This document shows positions 21,883-35,102 of a DNA stretch of 64,000 nt, piece after piece. The stretch lies in contig NC_089425.1 in assembly GCF_013426205.1 (NCBI RefSeq), forward strand, positions 1,116,001 to 1,180,000, read 5' to 3'. Both the position numbers and the translations under genes were made by a program. How positions within the stretch are numbered: the stretch's first letter is position 1; each line of letters opens with the position of its first letter. Source of the DNA: Metarhizium brunneum (taxonomy: Eukaryota > Ascomycota > Sordariomycetes > Hypocreales > Clavicipitaceae). Below the pieces are notes generated by a model. That model did no database searches. It saw only the letters and a list, made by a program, of their open reading frames with translations, and was not told the DNA's origin.

Positions 21883-22928
21883 TGCATCACACAAGGAGGC
21901 AGCGAAGATGGCCGCCCCGCGTATCGGCTGTCGTCGTGGTGTTGATCGCCTCGTGGGTGGAGCGCTCTGGATCGATGGCAAACAAATGCAAACAGGCTTG
22001 GGCACGAGAGGGTCGGACTCGTGAGGCGAGCTCGGGTTCCTTGAGGGATTGCGCCGTGAAGGAATCCGCTGCAACTGGTGGTGAGGAAGATTTGCGCGCT
22101 CGACTTGAGGTCGATGGTTTCTGCGGCTGGTCACCCCTCAAGTGCAACGGGGACGGTCAAGGCCAAACTGAGCTTGGAGCAACAACAGCGCAGTCGGCGC
22201 CGCGGAGGATAATATGGGGTCACAGTGGCTGTGGTGACCAGATTAGAGTTACGATGCTAGTCGAACATATATGTTGTGTTTGTTGTACAGGAAAAGCCCA
22301 GCGGACCGGTGACGAGGCGCCAGAGTGAGATTGGAAGGATACCCTGCCTTGCTTCGGCGCTGGCGCCGGTCGTGCCACAATTGAGAGGGCTCACGATACC
22401 CGGCAGATAGCGACAAGATGTGGCATCGGACGAGCCGACTGACTGTGTTTGACGGTTCGTTTTGTTCTGCAGCAGACAACCAAGGTACCAAGGAAGGTGG
22501 AGGTGAAGACGGGGGTGCGGGACAGGGTTCAATGTCTGGTGCGAATGTTGGGGTTCGAGGCCAAGAAGCCGGTTTAGCTTGGAGGGTCTGGGGAGTAAAA
22601 CAGTCTGGTAGAATAGGGAAGTGCATGGACAGTCAAAAAATCGACAAGACTGGTCCTTTCTCCGTACAATACTTTCCAATTCCAATGCTGCATGCCCATC
22701 AATGTCAGAGGAAAGTATCCAGGTACCTGCTGGGTACTCCGTAGTCGGCTGACATGCCCCGTGCCCGTAATCACCACCACATGCCTCTAGCGACAGCCGT
22801 GACGCCGGTACTTGCGTTTCCAAACTTAAAGTGATTACTGCCGACGAATCAGTCAGCTACCAAGATTCCTAGGTACCGACAAAGTCAAGGCCCAATAGAG
22901 CACTGCCTTGGCTGCCGCCGTATCTAAT

Positions 22929-22944
22929 ACCCAGGTACCTGGGT
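22929..22944. repeat. 16-bp perfect palindrome
   Basis: ACCCAGGTACCTGGGT is its own reverse complement and is followed within 7 bp by TACGGAGTA. It lies about 1.05 kb upstream of the Zn2Cys6 regulator start. It could be a dimeric protein binding site or part of a small repeat. Confidence 0.5.
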
Positions 22945-24931
22945 TTGAGGTACGGAGTACTACTACTCAAGTGATGGCCAAGTGTGCACTTGTACGGAGT
23001 AGGTACCTCCAATTCTCCATCTCCCGCTCCCTTTTCAACCTAGCCGCAGCGTGAGAAGAGAAAAGGAGGAAGGAGCCAAAAGGCATCTACCTCTTTCTGG
23101 GTTTCCACGCACTCGACTTGGCATCGGGATTCGGGAAGGAAGGTGCCATGCCGGGCCCCTCTGACTTCAACCTCTGTCCTCCATCCTGGTCAGCAAATTG
23201 ATGACACGAACAAACACATTGGAATCAGACATGGCCAATATCCACACACCACAACCCGCGGCCGGGCCGTTTGTGGCCCCAAAACCGACACCCTTAGATC
23301 CCTCAAGGGAAACCGACCTATTACAATGAGACGAGACCATCTGCATCCTGCCCTCACACATTCAATGCCATTCAATGGCTCCCCTCAAGACTCAGCCTAG
23401 CACCAACACTTGCGTCTTCCACGTGCCATGCCTGTTGATCTTTTCCTTGCAATGCCCTGGCCAGGGCCCTCCACAGATCCCATTCGTCTAGTGTTTTTTA
23501 TCGCATCAGGGTGCAACGAGATCATCGTCAAATCTAGCTGATGTCTTGCGTCTGTACATCTCTTATTGGGCAATGTCCGAACATTGAATGGACAGAGTCG
23601 GGCACGGGCACACTCATAGCACCAACTCTTGCGGAAAGTCAACCTCTGCCTTCATCCGAACTGGCCTGCTAGACAGCCACACAACTAGAACAAGTCAAGT
23701 ACTACGTAGTAGTACTAGCACATTGGCTGCGCCGGAAACGGGGCTTTTTCTGCGGCAGATGGAATTATGTGGAGAGGAGAGTGGGGGTCTTACTGAAGAA
23801 AGAGCCCCGGCCAGTCATGTGAGACCATGGCCGGAACGCTTCCACATGCTTTTTTGTCCGGCCATCTTGAAAAACACCGACTGTGTGCTCCTTGTCACCA
23901 AAGCAAAGTTTTAATAAGCATCAACAAAGCCACATTTTCATCATGGATGACATCTTGTTGCATCAAAAATTGCCTCTTGTAAGCTGCTGACGCAGCAATT
24001 TCGTCGAGTGAGAATGAGATTCGGTCTTACCTCGCAGCACCAAGAGGCACATGGCCACAAAAAAAGCTTGCCTACTTACGGAGCCGCCTCCCACGAGCCA
24101 GGCACAAACATAAGCCCCAGCCTGCTGACAGAGTGGCTACCGCTGCATGTCCCCAGGGTCAGTGGACAGTTCTGGTTCGTCAAGCGACGGGATACAAAGC
24201 TCACAGACAACCACTCTCCACCGACACCAGGAATTTCGGACACAGCTTACCGTGACCCCACCAGTATCTGCGAGCGAATTACTATTCAGACATGTATCAC
24301 GCTCAGCTCGGTGGGCTTGCTGAAGAATCGTCAGACGCGAGACGCAGCTGCAAGGGCCACATGCGGGCCAGCACCAGGTCGCATGGCAAGTCAGCGCGGG
24401 CAGGGAAAATAGTATTAATAAGAATAGGTCAACGTCGTCCAAGGGCCTGCCGAGTCCTCTTCCGGGAGATTGGTGGCAGTCCTTCTTGTCTCGCCCTGTC
24501 CCGAACCTCCAATCCCCTACTCCGGGACTCTGTACGGTGTATTCTGTACCATCCGCGGAGACCAGGGCTGGTGGCGGGCAACCCTGACATCAATGTTTCC
24601 CTACCGGCTGTCAGTCAGCTGAAGGTAGCAGGGTTGAACGACCAGGACTCACCGACATCGAGTGAATAGCAGCTGCATTTGGCAAAAGGTCCCTCTTTCA
24701 TCAGTCAACTCCACCACTCAAGGCTCAGAATTGGTCACTGGCGGATCGATTCGTTGATCCTGAAATCGCCTGCCTCCCAACTTGGCATCGAGAGCCCATC
24801 TCTGCAGGGTTGCTGGTTGGTAATAAACCGTCAAGCTCAGTCTCTTGCCCATCCTGGAAACATTGTATTGTATGACTTACCTAGTTCAAAGGCATATTGC
24901 CCAAACTCCGCAAATCTTGCAACACATTGCA

Positions 24932-24949
24932 TACCTACCTAGGTAGGTA
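24932..24949. repeat. 18-bp perfect palindrome
   Basis: TACCTACCTAGGTAGGTA equals its reverse complement. It sits in the gap between the Zn2Cys6 regulator and the 3' end of the QUTR-like gene, in an AT-rich stretch. Confidence 0.5.
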
Positions 24950-25855
24950 GTTTATTTACTACCTAGTGCCGGCGCAGGATATACAATTGGCCAACACCAA
25001 ACTTGGTTAGGAATAAGGCTTCGTGCTCAAGGATATGGAAATAGTATTCATCTCGTACTTCCCCATCGCATTTATACCCTTTCGTGTGTTTCAACTACAC
25101 CGTCTCTGAAAATCCGCCTACCATCCAAGAAACAGGTCTCCCGCCTGGTTTAGAAGAAACCCCTCCAAAATAGTTCACATCTGTGGATAACCAAAGACAA
25201 AATCCCACCACCCTCCCCCGTTCCGCTTGGGAACTGCTGGACAAAAGCGCCCCTCCGTGAACATGGTCCCTGTCCCGTTGCGACCCTCCGTCGCCTAGTA
25301 GTCGGTCCGTAAAACTCCACTTTCGTCAGATCTTGAAAGGTCAACTGCACCCTCAATACACCCTCAATATAACACGCTAGCCAAAATTTCAAGCACCAGC
25401 AAGGAGACAAGCGCTTCTCTAAGGAACCAAACTGTATGGTTTCGGTCCCAATAAGCAAAACGCACCAAAATAGCAATTCAACCCGAAGACCATATGTAGA
25501 GGGGCGCACAGCTAAGGATGTAGGTCGATGCACACCCCCGCGAGACTCGGCATCTCAGATATACTATATTGGTCCTGGCTCTCTTTCTATAGGTCGACGT
25601 TCTTTGTAAGCCAATGCAGAGCTCATGACATCCACAACTCGCCACTCACTATTCTAGGTCATGTAGGGGTGTGTGTATGTCAGCAAAAGCGCTATCAGAA
25701 TTCAACGACTGAAGCAGGTGACAAATCATGCTCTCATACGATCCAATACAACAAAAGAAGTGTCGCAGACGAAGGTAATTCCACGTGCTGGCTGATATCC
25801 TCGGCTTTTGATCAACCTCATGTGCCTCCGGTAATGAGAACGTTGAAACAAACTA

Positions 25856-28126
25856 TCAAAAGAGATGATGTCTGCCACTTGCCAGTCTCACAAAGCTATA
25901 TGGCACATTTTGACCAACGAGCAATCTTAAACTTTCAACAATGGTGAATGCCGCCACATCTGCGGCACCATAAGACGCAAATCCGCTCTTTTCTGCCGTC
26001 TCGTGAGGGTCGTTTGTCTTGCGAGCTGCCACGTCGGCCAGGTTCAGAAAGACCTTGTTGACGTTTGGCGCACCGTCTCGGCCAGCAGCGGCAAACGCAC
26101 GAAGCATCATGCTCACGAGATTTCCCTTGTCCGAGCCCAGAGCTGAGACGATTACGAACGGAGCCCGGTCGTCTGCCACGGATCTCGCACGCTGAAGGCT
26201 CTCCAAGCTAATGAACTGCTCAATCGGAGGAGCATGGCGAGCGAGGGCAGCAGGGGTCCGGAAGCCAACGGTGTAGATCTTGGCAATCTTCAACGCTTTC
26301 AACGCATAAAATACCGGGGCGGCGTCATCAGAAGAGGACGCAAGAACAACAGCTGATCTGTCAAAATAAGCTGAGGGGGCAAGATCTCTTATAAGAGTAT
26401 GCATAATGCCTCTCCAACCAGCATTGTCAAAAATGAGCGACGAGGTGGTTGTTGCTGATCCAGTTTGCGCATGTGACACCGCCGAGCCTTGTCCACTATG
26501 AGGACTGGATGGCATGGATGGTGGTGTTGGCGTGGCGGAGGAGCCAGATCTGGCAACGATGGTGTCAGCGATTCCAATTGCCCGAGCTGCTTCGGTGAGC
26601 GTCGGTCCTTGGCCGTTATTCAGCCTAGCAAAGAATTTGTTATGCTTGGACAATGTCTGGACAGAGATGCCAGGATCAAGATATGCGCCTCCAAAGTCTC
26701 TCTGATTACACCAGGCTTCCATGCCGGCAAAGTTGTTGGGCTGTCGTTCAATAATGCTGAACCGATGAGGTAGACCCAATTCATTGAAGCACTTCTCATA
26801 AAACGGTGCCTGCGGAACAGCGCTTCGGTTCAAGGAAGAGCTGACCCCGTATATATTCTTCATCGGCAATTGTCCCAGTTGACATAATGCTCGGTGAATT
26901 TCAGAAGTGCTCATTTGACCTGGGGCTGCAATTAGGGGAAGAAGAGGATGTGTGATGGGTGTGAAGACTTTGTTTTGGGTTCTAGAAAACTGGCCCGTCC
27001 CTCCCATATTTACAGCAGATAGAGGTGGTGCATTGGGATATTCCGACCGTATCTTGGAGCGAAAATATTCCAATTCGAAATTCTCATTATGCTCGTTGAT
27101 AATGGCAATCATCTTGACAATATCTGCATAAGGACAAGACCGTTGAAAAACGTCCAGTGCGTACTGCGACGGCCACTTGAAAGTCCCCGAGAAGTCGTGA
27201 AATGCCGACATGATGCGTGAGTTCCCTTTCCGCTGCCACAGATCCCGACGAATATCCTCCGGAAGCCACAGCTCAATATCGATATACTCGATTCCCCATT
27301 GGATAGCTTTGTACAGGTACCGATGGTAGAGTGATGGGTCATGCATCGGGAACCTGCCATTTTCGTTGGTACATCGAGTTGTAAAGATGATTGGTAACTC
27401 TGTCCGCTCCCGTAGCAGCATAACTTGTTCTCCAACATAACCTAGGCTAGGGACCTCGGCGAAACCGCCATTTGGAAGAGGTTCGCGGAGGAGGTCAACC
27501 CGGATTTCAATAGCGTCAGATCCCACGGTGAGGATATCGAGGTTGGGCAAAGCAGCACGAACGTCGGGGAATGTGGTCGACATGAACAAAGTCCTCGGCT
27601 TAGCCATGAGCTCTTCGTGATGGCTAATCTGACCCAGGGTGAAGGAGATGAACCGAGACAGGTAGCGCCTGAAGTACGGCGATTCCATGTATAAAAACTC
27701 ATAATCGCAATGCGTCGACAGCTGCTCATCAGGGGGCATTCCTAGAGTTACGCAGTGAGTATTGACGGCAACCAACAACTCCTTGTTTCGGTCTGCAATG
27801 TCCCGTTTGGCGTCCACTGCCGAAATCCCTACCACAAATCCGTGGTCGTCCCTTGTCACGTTCTTGAACGAGCTTCCTAACTTGAAAGGTTTACTAAGTA
27901 CCTCCGCGACGGTGGATACAACTCGTTCCTGGCCTTGTCCAAAAATAATGACAGCAATTCTCTTGTCTCCCTCTTCCGGCGCCCCTCGCAAGGAGCGGCC
28001 ATGGAGCATAACGGGACTTTGGCTGACCCTATCTGTAGTCATGGTGTCTGTTTCGCCATTGAATCCAGTTGGAGGAAGCGCCGGGCTCGGCGATGGACTT
28101 GCTAATAGTTGTTGTACAGCGGCCAT
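25856..28126 (-). CDS. QUTR-like protein related to the AROM C-terminal domains
   Basis: Intronless, 756 residues from ATG 28124-28126 (ACCATGGCC context; the longer frame begins with GTG). It is colinear with quinate-pathway repressors (QUTR/QA-1S), which descend from the shikimate kinase, type I dehydroquinase and shikimate dehydrogenase parts of AROM. The kinase-like part has lost the P-loop: FGQGQERVV stands where GxxGxGKT is expected. The dehydroquinase-like part keeps [20 protein letters not shown] (His), ADIVKM (Schiff-base Lys), GQFSRT and AAPGQMS. The dehydrogenase-like part has SSLNRSAVP in place of SxSHSLSP, so it should be inactive. Known QUTR proteins bind the activator QUTA and silence quinate genes. 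None of those genes is in this window, so a regulatory role is inferred. Confidence 0.82.
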   Translation of the reverse strand: MAAVQQLLASPSPSPALPPTGFNGETDTMTTDRVSQSPVMLHGRSLRGAPEEGDKRIAVIIFGQGQERVVSTVAEVLSKPFKLGSSFKNVTRDDHGFVVGISAVDAKRDIADRNKELLVAVNTHCVTLGMPPDEQLSTHCDYEFLYMESPYFRRYLSRFISFTLGQISHHEELMAKPRTLFMSTTFPDVRAALPNLDILTVGSDAIEIRVDLLREPLPNGGFAEVPSLGYVGEQVMLLRERTELPIIFTTRCTNENGRFPMHDPSLYHRYLYKAIQWGIEYIDIELWLPEDIRRDLWQRKGNSRIMSAFHDFSGTFKWPSQYALDVFQRSCPYADIVKMIAIINEHNENFELEYFRSKIRSEYPNAPPLSAVNMGGTGQFSRTQNKVFTPITHPLLPLIAAPGQMSTSEIHRALCQLGQLPMKNIYGVSSSLNRSAVPQAPFYEKCFNELGLPHRFSIIERQPNNFAGMEAWCNQRDFGGAYLDPGISVQTLSKHNKFFARLNNGQGPTLTEAARAIGIADTIVARSGSSATPTPPSMPSSPHSGQGSAVSHAQTGSATTTSSLIFDNAGWRGIMHTLIRDLAPSAYFDRSAVVLASSSDDAAPVFYALKALKIAKIYTVGFRTPAALARHAPPIEQFISLESLQRARSVADDRAPFVIVSALGSDKGNLVSMMLRAFAAAGRDGAPNVNKVFLNLADVAARKTNDPHETAEKSGFASYGAADVAAFTIVESLRLLVGQNVPYSFVRLASGRHHLF

Positions 28127-31079
28127 GGTTCCTGCAACTCGAGAATACACGAGCTGGAAGGCCCTAACTCAGCTGGGGAATAGTAATCAGATCCTGCACC
28201 TAGGACAAATCAAATCAATACTATCGACCGCTCATCCAAGGAAGCTGTCCCATCACCGTGGTTAGTGCCTAGCAGTGACGAAATAAATAATGAGCGTCTG
28301 ATGGAACCGAATACGGCGCAGGCTATCCCGAATGTTGATAAATTGAATCCCAGAAGGCACAACGGTGTTTCGGTTCCTATGCCGGTTTATTATGCCTATT
28401 GCATGGAAGACTATTGATCAACGGGCGAAAGTGGCTGGATTTTGGAAATGTTGGTTGGATGGGGATGGCCACTTGCGGCAAGAAGCAGTCCCGAGTAGTG
28501 TGAGCGGGGGAGGGTATCAAGTAGATCGAGCCGGACAATATTTCTGGGCTTTCTGTCACCTTGTACCAGTTCGACGTTTCTACTAGAATCCTTTGTTCTC
28601 AGTAGTCGGAAGAAACGAGAGATGGCTGAGACGAGGACAAAAGACTTGGTGAGGGGTAAAGAAACGAACCCTATCAGCAATCAAGTCGTGTAAGTCTTTA
28701 GCGCACAAGCCTCGGATTCGTCTATCAGTCGGGATGGATTACAAGTGTCGTTGTCGCAACTAGACAGCAATCTCAGTCCTGAGGAGCAAATGGAGAAATG
28801 CTGAGGCTGTTCTAGAGGCTGTGGGAGAGGCCGTATCGTCCTGGCCTCTGGTTGGTGGAAGCTGCCAGCAACAAGACGGGGTACCTCTCCGGCAAGTAAC
28901 TATTTCGTCCCGCCACCAAAAGTACGATTCCGTGTTATCAAAACCGGGGTAGTTCTTGTAGAATGGAAGAAAAGACAGGGTTGGAGTCGAAAATAGGCGC
29001 TGTCGCCAGTGGAGAGGTGAAACGGCGGTGTATTACAGCCGACAGACTCGCAGATGGGCAAGCAATTCTTTTGATCGGCCAAGGGAGAGAGACGAGGCTT
29101 CGTTATGATCCGCTTGTCGTGTGTAGACGGCGCTGGGCCAGAAACGAGGTCCCCAAAGGAGGTAATATGCCAATGAGCAGATGTATTCGACGGGCTAATT
29201 CAGATGTGTCTGCGACATGCAAGCAACAATGGCGTCTAGACATGGAAGTGTTGTCAAGTTGGTGTTGCCCGTCCTCTGCGATGACTCGGGGGAGAAGGCA
29301 TGTGACGGAGCAGTAGATTGAACTTGCGAACAATGCAATATGCGCGCACAGCCCTGCAGGGAAGCACTAGGTGACGGCGCCGGATGGTTTGGAGGTTGAT
29401 AATTTTTTTTCCCTTTTGCTAGATGCACGGGATATGCTGCTTGGGAATTGGGTAAGGTGGGCGCTCGGAATAGACTCAGAGCCCAAGTGCGGCAGCGAGC
29501 CAGTGGGGTTGTAACTTGGCGCGTTGGAGGAAGACAGATTAACTTGCTGGCAGCTCGGGTTGCAGGGCTCGTTCACCTCGTCTCTGTGGCCGGGCACCAA
29601 ACTCGCTCAACTCTGGGATGCTGGCAGTGGTTAGTGCTTGAAGGCTTGGAGATCAATTGCTCTTGTCGGCCGGTCCGCAACGAGGGTAGTAGAGCTAGCG
29701 CATGAATGCCCCCCAGCTTTTGCTAATTCTTCCGCCAATGGTGTATCGAGTTCCTGAGGGGCCAGGTGCTTTTCAATCGCGATAAACAAGCTGCGCAAGG
29801 CCTTCCCCAGTTTCCCGACTTGGAGCATTCCGCAGTTGGAGTGCGTCAAGTGTGAAATGGCCGTACAACAGTCGAACGCTGGAGCTCAGACAGATGCAGA
29901 CCTTGAAATGGGCGCGTGGGGAGCATCGGTCCTGCCCAGACGCCTTCCTCGATTGCCCTTTGTGAGAGAACTAGGGAAGGAGCGAGGGACTTGGTAGCGA
30001 CCAGGCTCCAGATCTCCGTGTCGTCTTCTCTCGCATTAATGCCTATTGTACGCCATTGCACAATCTCCCGTCACGCCACGGCCGTCGAAACCGCATCATG
30101 TTGGCATCGCTGGACAGACGGGCCTTACCATGCCTGGCAGGTCCGCCGTGGCAGCGGCCGGAAATACCGCCAGGTCAGGGCCTTTTAGCCCGTGCCCGTG
30201 CCGTAGTCAGGCTAGCCAGATTGTCGCTGAAAGCAACACAGCCTCATCAGCAAGCTGTCGTCGTGCAGCTCTTACGCCCATTAGCCGATACACCCAACTG
30301 TCGAGATGTCGGCTGAACCGGGCCCAGATGACCCGACTGTCGAAAGGCCTACTACTGGGCAGGATCCTCAGCACTTATTGAATGAGTTTGTCTTTATTGG
30401 ACAATCCTCCGCAACAGCTAAATTGCACCGTCTAGTCAAAACTCAAACAACGCCCCCGGCACGGAGCTTAAGTTGGCCAAGTCATCCACGAATAAGCAGG
30501 AGCTGATTGACATCAATTGCCGATGTACGTACGGAGTACGCCGGTCTCAAAATGAGCAATCGGCGCGCCGCTACCATGTGTGACTGGACCACGGTGGAAA
30601 TTCCAGGCCACGATCGATTCCATCAACCATTGCATGCACAAAGGATATATTGTCAAAGTCTGCCAATGCGGTCGAGATGCTACACATGAGTGGCCGATAG
30701 TTGTTGTTCAAGTAATGTTTCACCTGGGCTCAATTTAGTTTGCAAAGTCGTTGTAGTTGATCCGGTTTCACATCAAGTTGCGAAGCCAGGAGTGAGCTGA
30801 CGGTCGTTGACAGACATGCCGCAGACATCGCAACAACCTCCATTAAGAAAAGCGTGCTAAACACTCTTAAGATCGCCCTCTGGCTTCACAGGAAATGGAG
30901 CTTGTCGTATTTGGTACAAACAAAACCTTGCCATAAATGTATTCGTATCGACCCAGATCTGCAGATATTCAACGTCACACAAAAGAAATGACTCAATTCA
31001 GGTCGCGATTCTCGTCGTCTGGCAACACTGCCCACCAAATCCCCATTTTCGATCATCGCATAATTCATACACTCCAGGT
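28127..31079. other. 3.0 kb intergenic region, no gene recognised
   Basis: Lies upstream of the QUTR-like gene and downstream of the VOC gene. Frames such as 28365-28586, 29448-29705 and 30046-30381 lack motifs and overlap on both strands. One TACGGAGTA copy is at 30530-30538. Confidence 0.4.
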
Positions 31080-31663
31080 TCATTCCTGCGACCAGATACC
31101 AATAATGTTTCCCTCCGAGTCATTAAACCGAGCATAATGGCCCATATCACCGCCGATTGCCGTCTTGGGGCTGTTCGCCTTATTAGCACGACATATGGCT
31201 GGCAAAGAAGGGGATATCGACAACGTGGAAATACTTGACGCAACTTACCACTGTGTGCTACCACCTAGGCCCTCTACTTGCTTCAAGGTTTCGTCACAGT
31301 CCTTGACACAAAACGTGGGCAGGGGAGGGAGAACCTCCTTCTCAAGGCTTCCATATCGGGTCATCTGATAACCTTCCTGCATGACGAGAAACCCGCCACC
31401 CAGTTTCTTCCCGGGGGACTCAAACATATGCATGGCATCGATGCCGTGGTGGCCCATAGCCATTGCATCTTCATTGATCTTCCAGCCGAAAACCTCAGAA
31501 TATAGTTTCGAGGCTCGTTTAATATCATACACGGCGATTTCGAGCCAACAAATCTGGCCGAAAGCAGGCTAAAGACGGTAGGTGAGAAACCACAATGGGT
31601 AGGATGAACGGCGTAGTGTCGCTAGTGGCGTACGCTTACCTGGTTCTCAGTGTCGTTGCTCAT
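31080..31663 (-). CDS. Glyoxalase/bleomycin-resistance (VOC) family protein (3 exons)
   Basis: Model: complement(join(31080..31170,31249..31568,31640..31663)), 144 residues. A 24-bp first exon gives MSNDTENQ; a 71-bp intron leads to PAFGQICWLEIAVYDIKRA; a 78-bp intron with a CTAAT branch site and AACAG acceptor leads to PKTAIGGDMGHYARFNDSEGNIIGIWSQ. The beta-alpha-beta-beta-beta module with WLEI at the start and ARFNDSEGN near the end is the VOC metal-dependent fold; the closest pattern is small hypothetical glyoxalase-like proteins found across fungi and bacteria. The reaction and metal cannot be decided. The acceptor choice at 31171 is forced by reading frame; the earlier AAG would shift it. 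Confidence 0.8.
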
Positions 31664-33026
31664 TGTGAGGTATGGTGCGTGGTTGTGCTATTGGGCCACT
31701 ATGAACCTTGTGCTTGGAAGACGCACTTATTAGACGAAAACAACATATGGGCAGCCGCTTATATTTATATGTAACGCGACAGAAATCTATCGCATCCTCT
31801 TGAAATAATCAGCCGATTCTAGACGCCTTCAACAGGTTTTTCGGCCCGTCGCTCAGCACTGTGCATTGCACCGCCAGCACACATATTATGCACTGCACGG
31901 ATAGAGATAACTGCGGCGCCTGAGGTGGCGCGGCGGCGTCCAAAGCTCTGTCGATTCACGCAACAGCAATTAGATCGCGGGGGTCTCGACTGGTCTTCAG
32001 CTGGTTTCGACGACGGGATGCACCAAGCCACGCCCAGGTCGTGATAGGTTGCACCTTGAACAAGCGTAAGACTTCACACGATGCCCATGTAACAAGTGAT
32101 GCACCAACCTGAGGCCTGCTTTCTGTGGTTACTGGTGAATCGGGCTGATTCCAACGCCATTTTGAAGAAGAAGAAAAAGAGAAGGGAAACACGTTTGACG
32201 TTTGGAGTGATGTGATTAGAGTGTCGTTACAGTTCGCTTCAACGGATAGCAACGCCGCGCATTGGTTTCCGAAGTACGGTACGTTTGTCTGACTCTGAAA
32301 AAAAGCTCAATTATGGTCTGGCAGACAATATTTGCCCACTACGAATTATACACTAATTTTGGCCTGGTTGAGTAACCTTTGCCCTGCACCGTAATTAATG
32401 CACCAAGTTCTCTTGGATTGAAATTTCCACACAGACAAATGATCGTGCTTTCCTACATCTCGAACCTACTTCCGGGTTAAACACGGTGGGTTACTTGCGT
32501 GGTTGTCAAGGCGTGGAGACCGATACCGAATTGAGAAAGCCGACACAGAAACAACCAGGGGAGACACGGTGATAATTCAGGAGCTCAAAGATTACAAGAC
32601 TAAATGAGAACAGTGGTTCAATCCAATGACAAGAGGGAACGTTGAGAACTGTTGGCAACCTAGCCGCGTCTAGGGTAGCAGCATGTCGAGGGAGCCGGGC
32701 TTGCTTGGCTGCCTGTTGCTTTGCTTGTCATGGCGTTCCCGCTGTGGGCCACCGCCCGTTTACTCCAGATCGACGAATCAAACAAACAAATTTAGACTGC
32801 CGCATCGTCTTTGGCTCAATTAACACGATCAGAAGACCCTTCGACCTTCGTCCCACCACAGCTTGTGTCGCATCAAAAGCTCTCCCTCATTCAAAACCCA
32901 TCACTCTCCGGACTTCTATCAAACGCCGCACCCTGCCAACAGAGCTTGGCGCCGCGAGGAATTGGCACAATTTGAGTCTGCTGCATTGCCCAATTCTGCC
33001 GATCGCGTGACCTCACTCGACTCGAC
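31664..33026. other. Divergent intergenic region (VOC gene / NASP gene)
   Basis: 1.36 kb. Minus-strand frames at 31819-32031 and 31956-32252 have no motif. The last ~200 bp before 33027 are CT-rich, as expected for a strong fungal promoter. Confidence 0.4.
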
Positions 33027-34717
33027 ATGGCAGAACCTGCTCCCGAGACGCGACCTGCCGATGAAGGCATCTCTACTCCCACCGTCACCGAAGGCACCCC
33101 AGCTGCCACGGAAGATGTTGCGACGCCCATCTCTCGCGACGAGGACCCCAAGTCCAGAAGAGTGTCTCTTGCCGATTTGAGCGCCAAGGGCACCGCGCTG
33201 TACGCCCACAAGCAGTACGAAGATGCCGCCGAGATCTTCTCTCGCGCCAGTGTGATGCAGGTCGAACTGAACGGGGAGACGGCTCCCGAGAACGCTGAGA
33301 TCCTATTCCACTACGGCCGTAGCTTGTTCAAGGTTGGGCAGAGCAAGAGCGATGTTCTCGGTGGTCCAGCTGCAGCTGACCAGAAGAATGCTGCTGCTGC
33401 CGCCGCCGCCGCCGACAGCAGCTCGAAACCAGCAGCACCCGCTTTGACCGAGGCCCAAAAGGTGACGCAAGAAGGCGTCACCATTGCTGCCGGACAGGCT
33501 GGCGACGCCCACGAGAAGAAAGAGGACAAGACGAAGGAGGGTGGGCCTGATGAGAAGAAGCCGCTGTTCCAATTTACCGGCGATGAGAACTTTGACGACT
33601 CATCCGACGAAGAGGTAGGTTGGATTGCAGCGCCAGCTCCGCAGACTGTCTCGTTGGAGAACACTCTAACAAATGACAGCAACAAGAGGAAGCACCCGAG
33701 GAAGAGGACGATGACCTGGCAACGGCGTTTGAAATTCTCGACCTCGCTCGTGTCTGCTACGAAAAGCAGTTGGAGCAATTGAGCAAGGATGACGAAGCCG
33801 ACAAAGGCAAGGAAACCGCTGAGGATCCCCCATCTGTTCGACACATCAAGGAGCGCCTGGCCGATACTCACGACTGCCTGGCTGAAATTTCTCTCGAAAA
33901 CGAGCGGTGCGTTGTCAGCAGTCTTCCTTATCCTCCTTTTAACATCTGTGTGGCTATCCGCTGATTTGTTGTAGATATCCCAACGCCATCGAAGACGGCC
34001 GCACCTCACTCAACTACAAATTAGAACTCTACCCCGAAGATTCAGAAATCATCGCCGAGGCACACTACAAGCTCTCGCTCGCACTGGAGTTTGCGTCGGT
34101 GACCATGTCCGATGACGAAGGCAAAAATGCCAAGCGCGAAGCCATGGACCAGTCCCTCCGCGACGAAGCCATCAAGGAGATGAGCCTCGCCATCAAGAGC
34201 TTCAAGCTCAAGATGCAAAACAAGGAGGTCGAGGTGGCCACTATGGCGTCGCCCGAGGACAACGACCTTGCGCGAAAGGCCATTTTTGAAATGAAGGAGG
34301 TCATTGCTGACATGGAACAACGGGTATGTCAAAGTTCTTGTCGTCCACCCCTCCCAAAAAAACATGCTTCTTTAGCATCACTAACAACACCCTTTGTAGC
34401 TGGTTGATTTGAAAAAGGACCCCATCGACGCGTCCGACCTCCTCGGCGGGCCGCAAGCCAACGCCCTGGGAGGACTTTTCGGCGCCGCGCTGGGCGAATC
34501 GGCTACCGAGACGCAAGCTCGTGTAGAGGAGGCGAAGAAGACGGCTACCGACTTGACGGGCCTGGTGCGTAAGAAGAAGGCCAAGGAGGAAGAGAAGCCC
34601 GAGCCGGCTGCACCAGCTACCAACGGTAAGCGGAAAGCAGGGGACGAGGTGCCTGAGGCAGCGGAGTCACCTAAGAGGGCCAAGATGGAGGATGAGCCCG
34701 AAGAGGTTAAGGAGTAG
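33027..34717 (+). CDS. NASP/Hif1/Sim3-family histone chaperone (4 exons)
   Basis: Model: join(33027..33614,33680..33906,33975..34323,34400..34717), 493 residues; introns of 65, 68 and 76 bp. It has the SHNi-TPR layout: a first TPR (SLADLSAKGTALYAHKQYEDAAEIFSRA), an interrupted second TPR with a long Ala/Lys-rich acidic insert ending in DDSSDEE and a Glu-rich run, then AFEILDLARVCYEKQ, a third TPR starting YPNAIEDGRTSLNYKLELY, and a coiled tail. The C-terminus carries basic nuclear signals (GKRKAG, SPKRAKM). NASP-type proteins bind H3-H4, and linker or CENP-A histones in some lineages, in the nucleus. An in-frame readthrough of intron 1 is possible for a while but loses the acidic block. It is convergent with MPP10. 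Confidence 0.88.
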
Positions 34718-35102
34718 GGGATCTTGGGTTTTTTTCTCCTATGGTGTTGTGGCGTCGACCTGGGCTGGTCGGTGGTTTTCGTGTGATTGGATTTGTATAG
34801 TATGCACAATGGCCAACATTATCGGAATCATCCATCTGGATTTCCTCGTGTCTTCTCATCTCGTGAATGTGTCAGGTTCCCATTTATACTTTACTACAAC
34901 AACGTAGTCTAGTTGGTCGTGGAAAAAAAGAAGAACTACCAAGCAGTGAAAATGATTGCTTGTCCCGACAATCAGAGTATAAATAACTAGCACACACCAT
35001 CTCTGCATGATACTGAACAGGAATTCCACGCAAAGTGTAACAGGTCTACCCAAAACGCCACTAATGCCATGCACTCCCTGCCGGATTTTCCCACGTCGCC
35101 AT
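34718..35102. other. Shared 3' region of convergent genes
   Basis: 385 bp between two stop codons; T-rich on the plus side just after 34717. Nothing else seen. Confidence 0.5.

Larger units (their letters stand above)
21883..25855. other. 4.0 kb intergenic region upstream of the Zn2Cys6 regulator
   Basis: No gene is supported despite many short frames on both strands. It contains perfect palindromes at 22929-22944 and 24932-24949 and three copies of the TACGGAGTA 9-mer (22735, 22951, 22993; the first reversed). A long upstream region is common for fungal regulators and may hold a large promoter or a noncoding transcript, but nothing in the sequence proves either. Confidence 0.45.
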
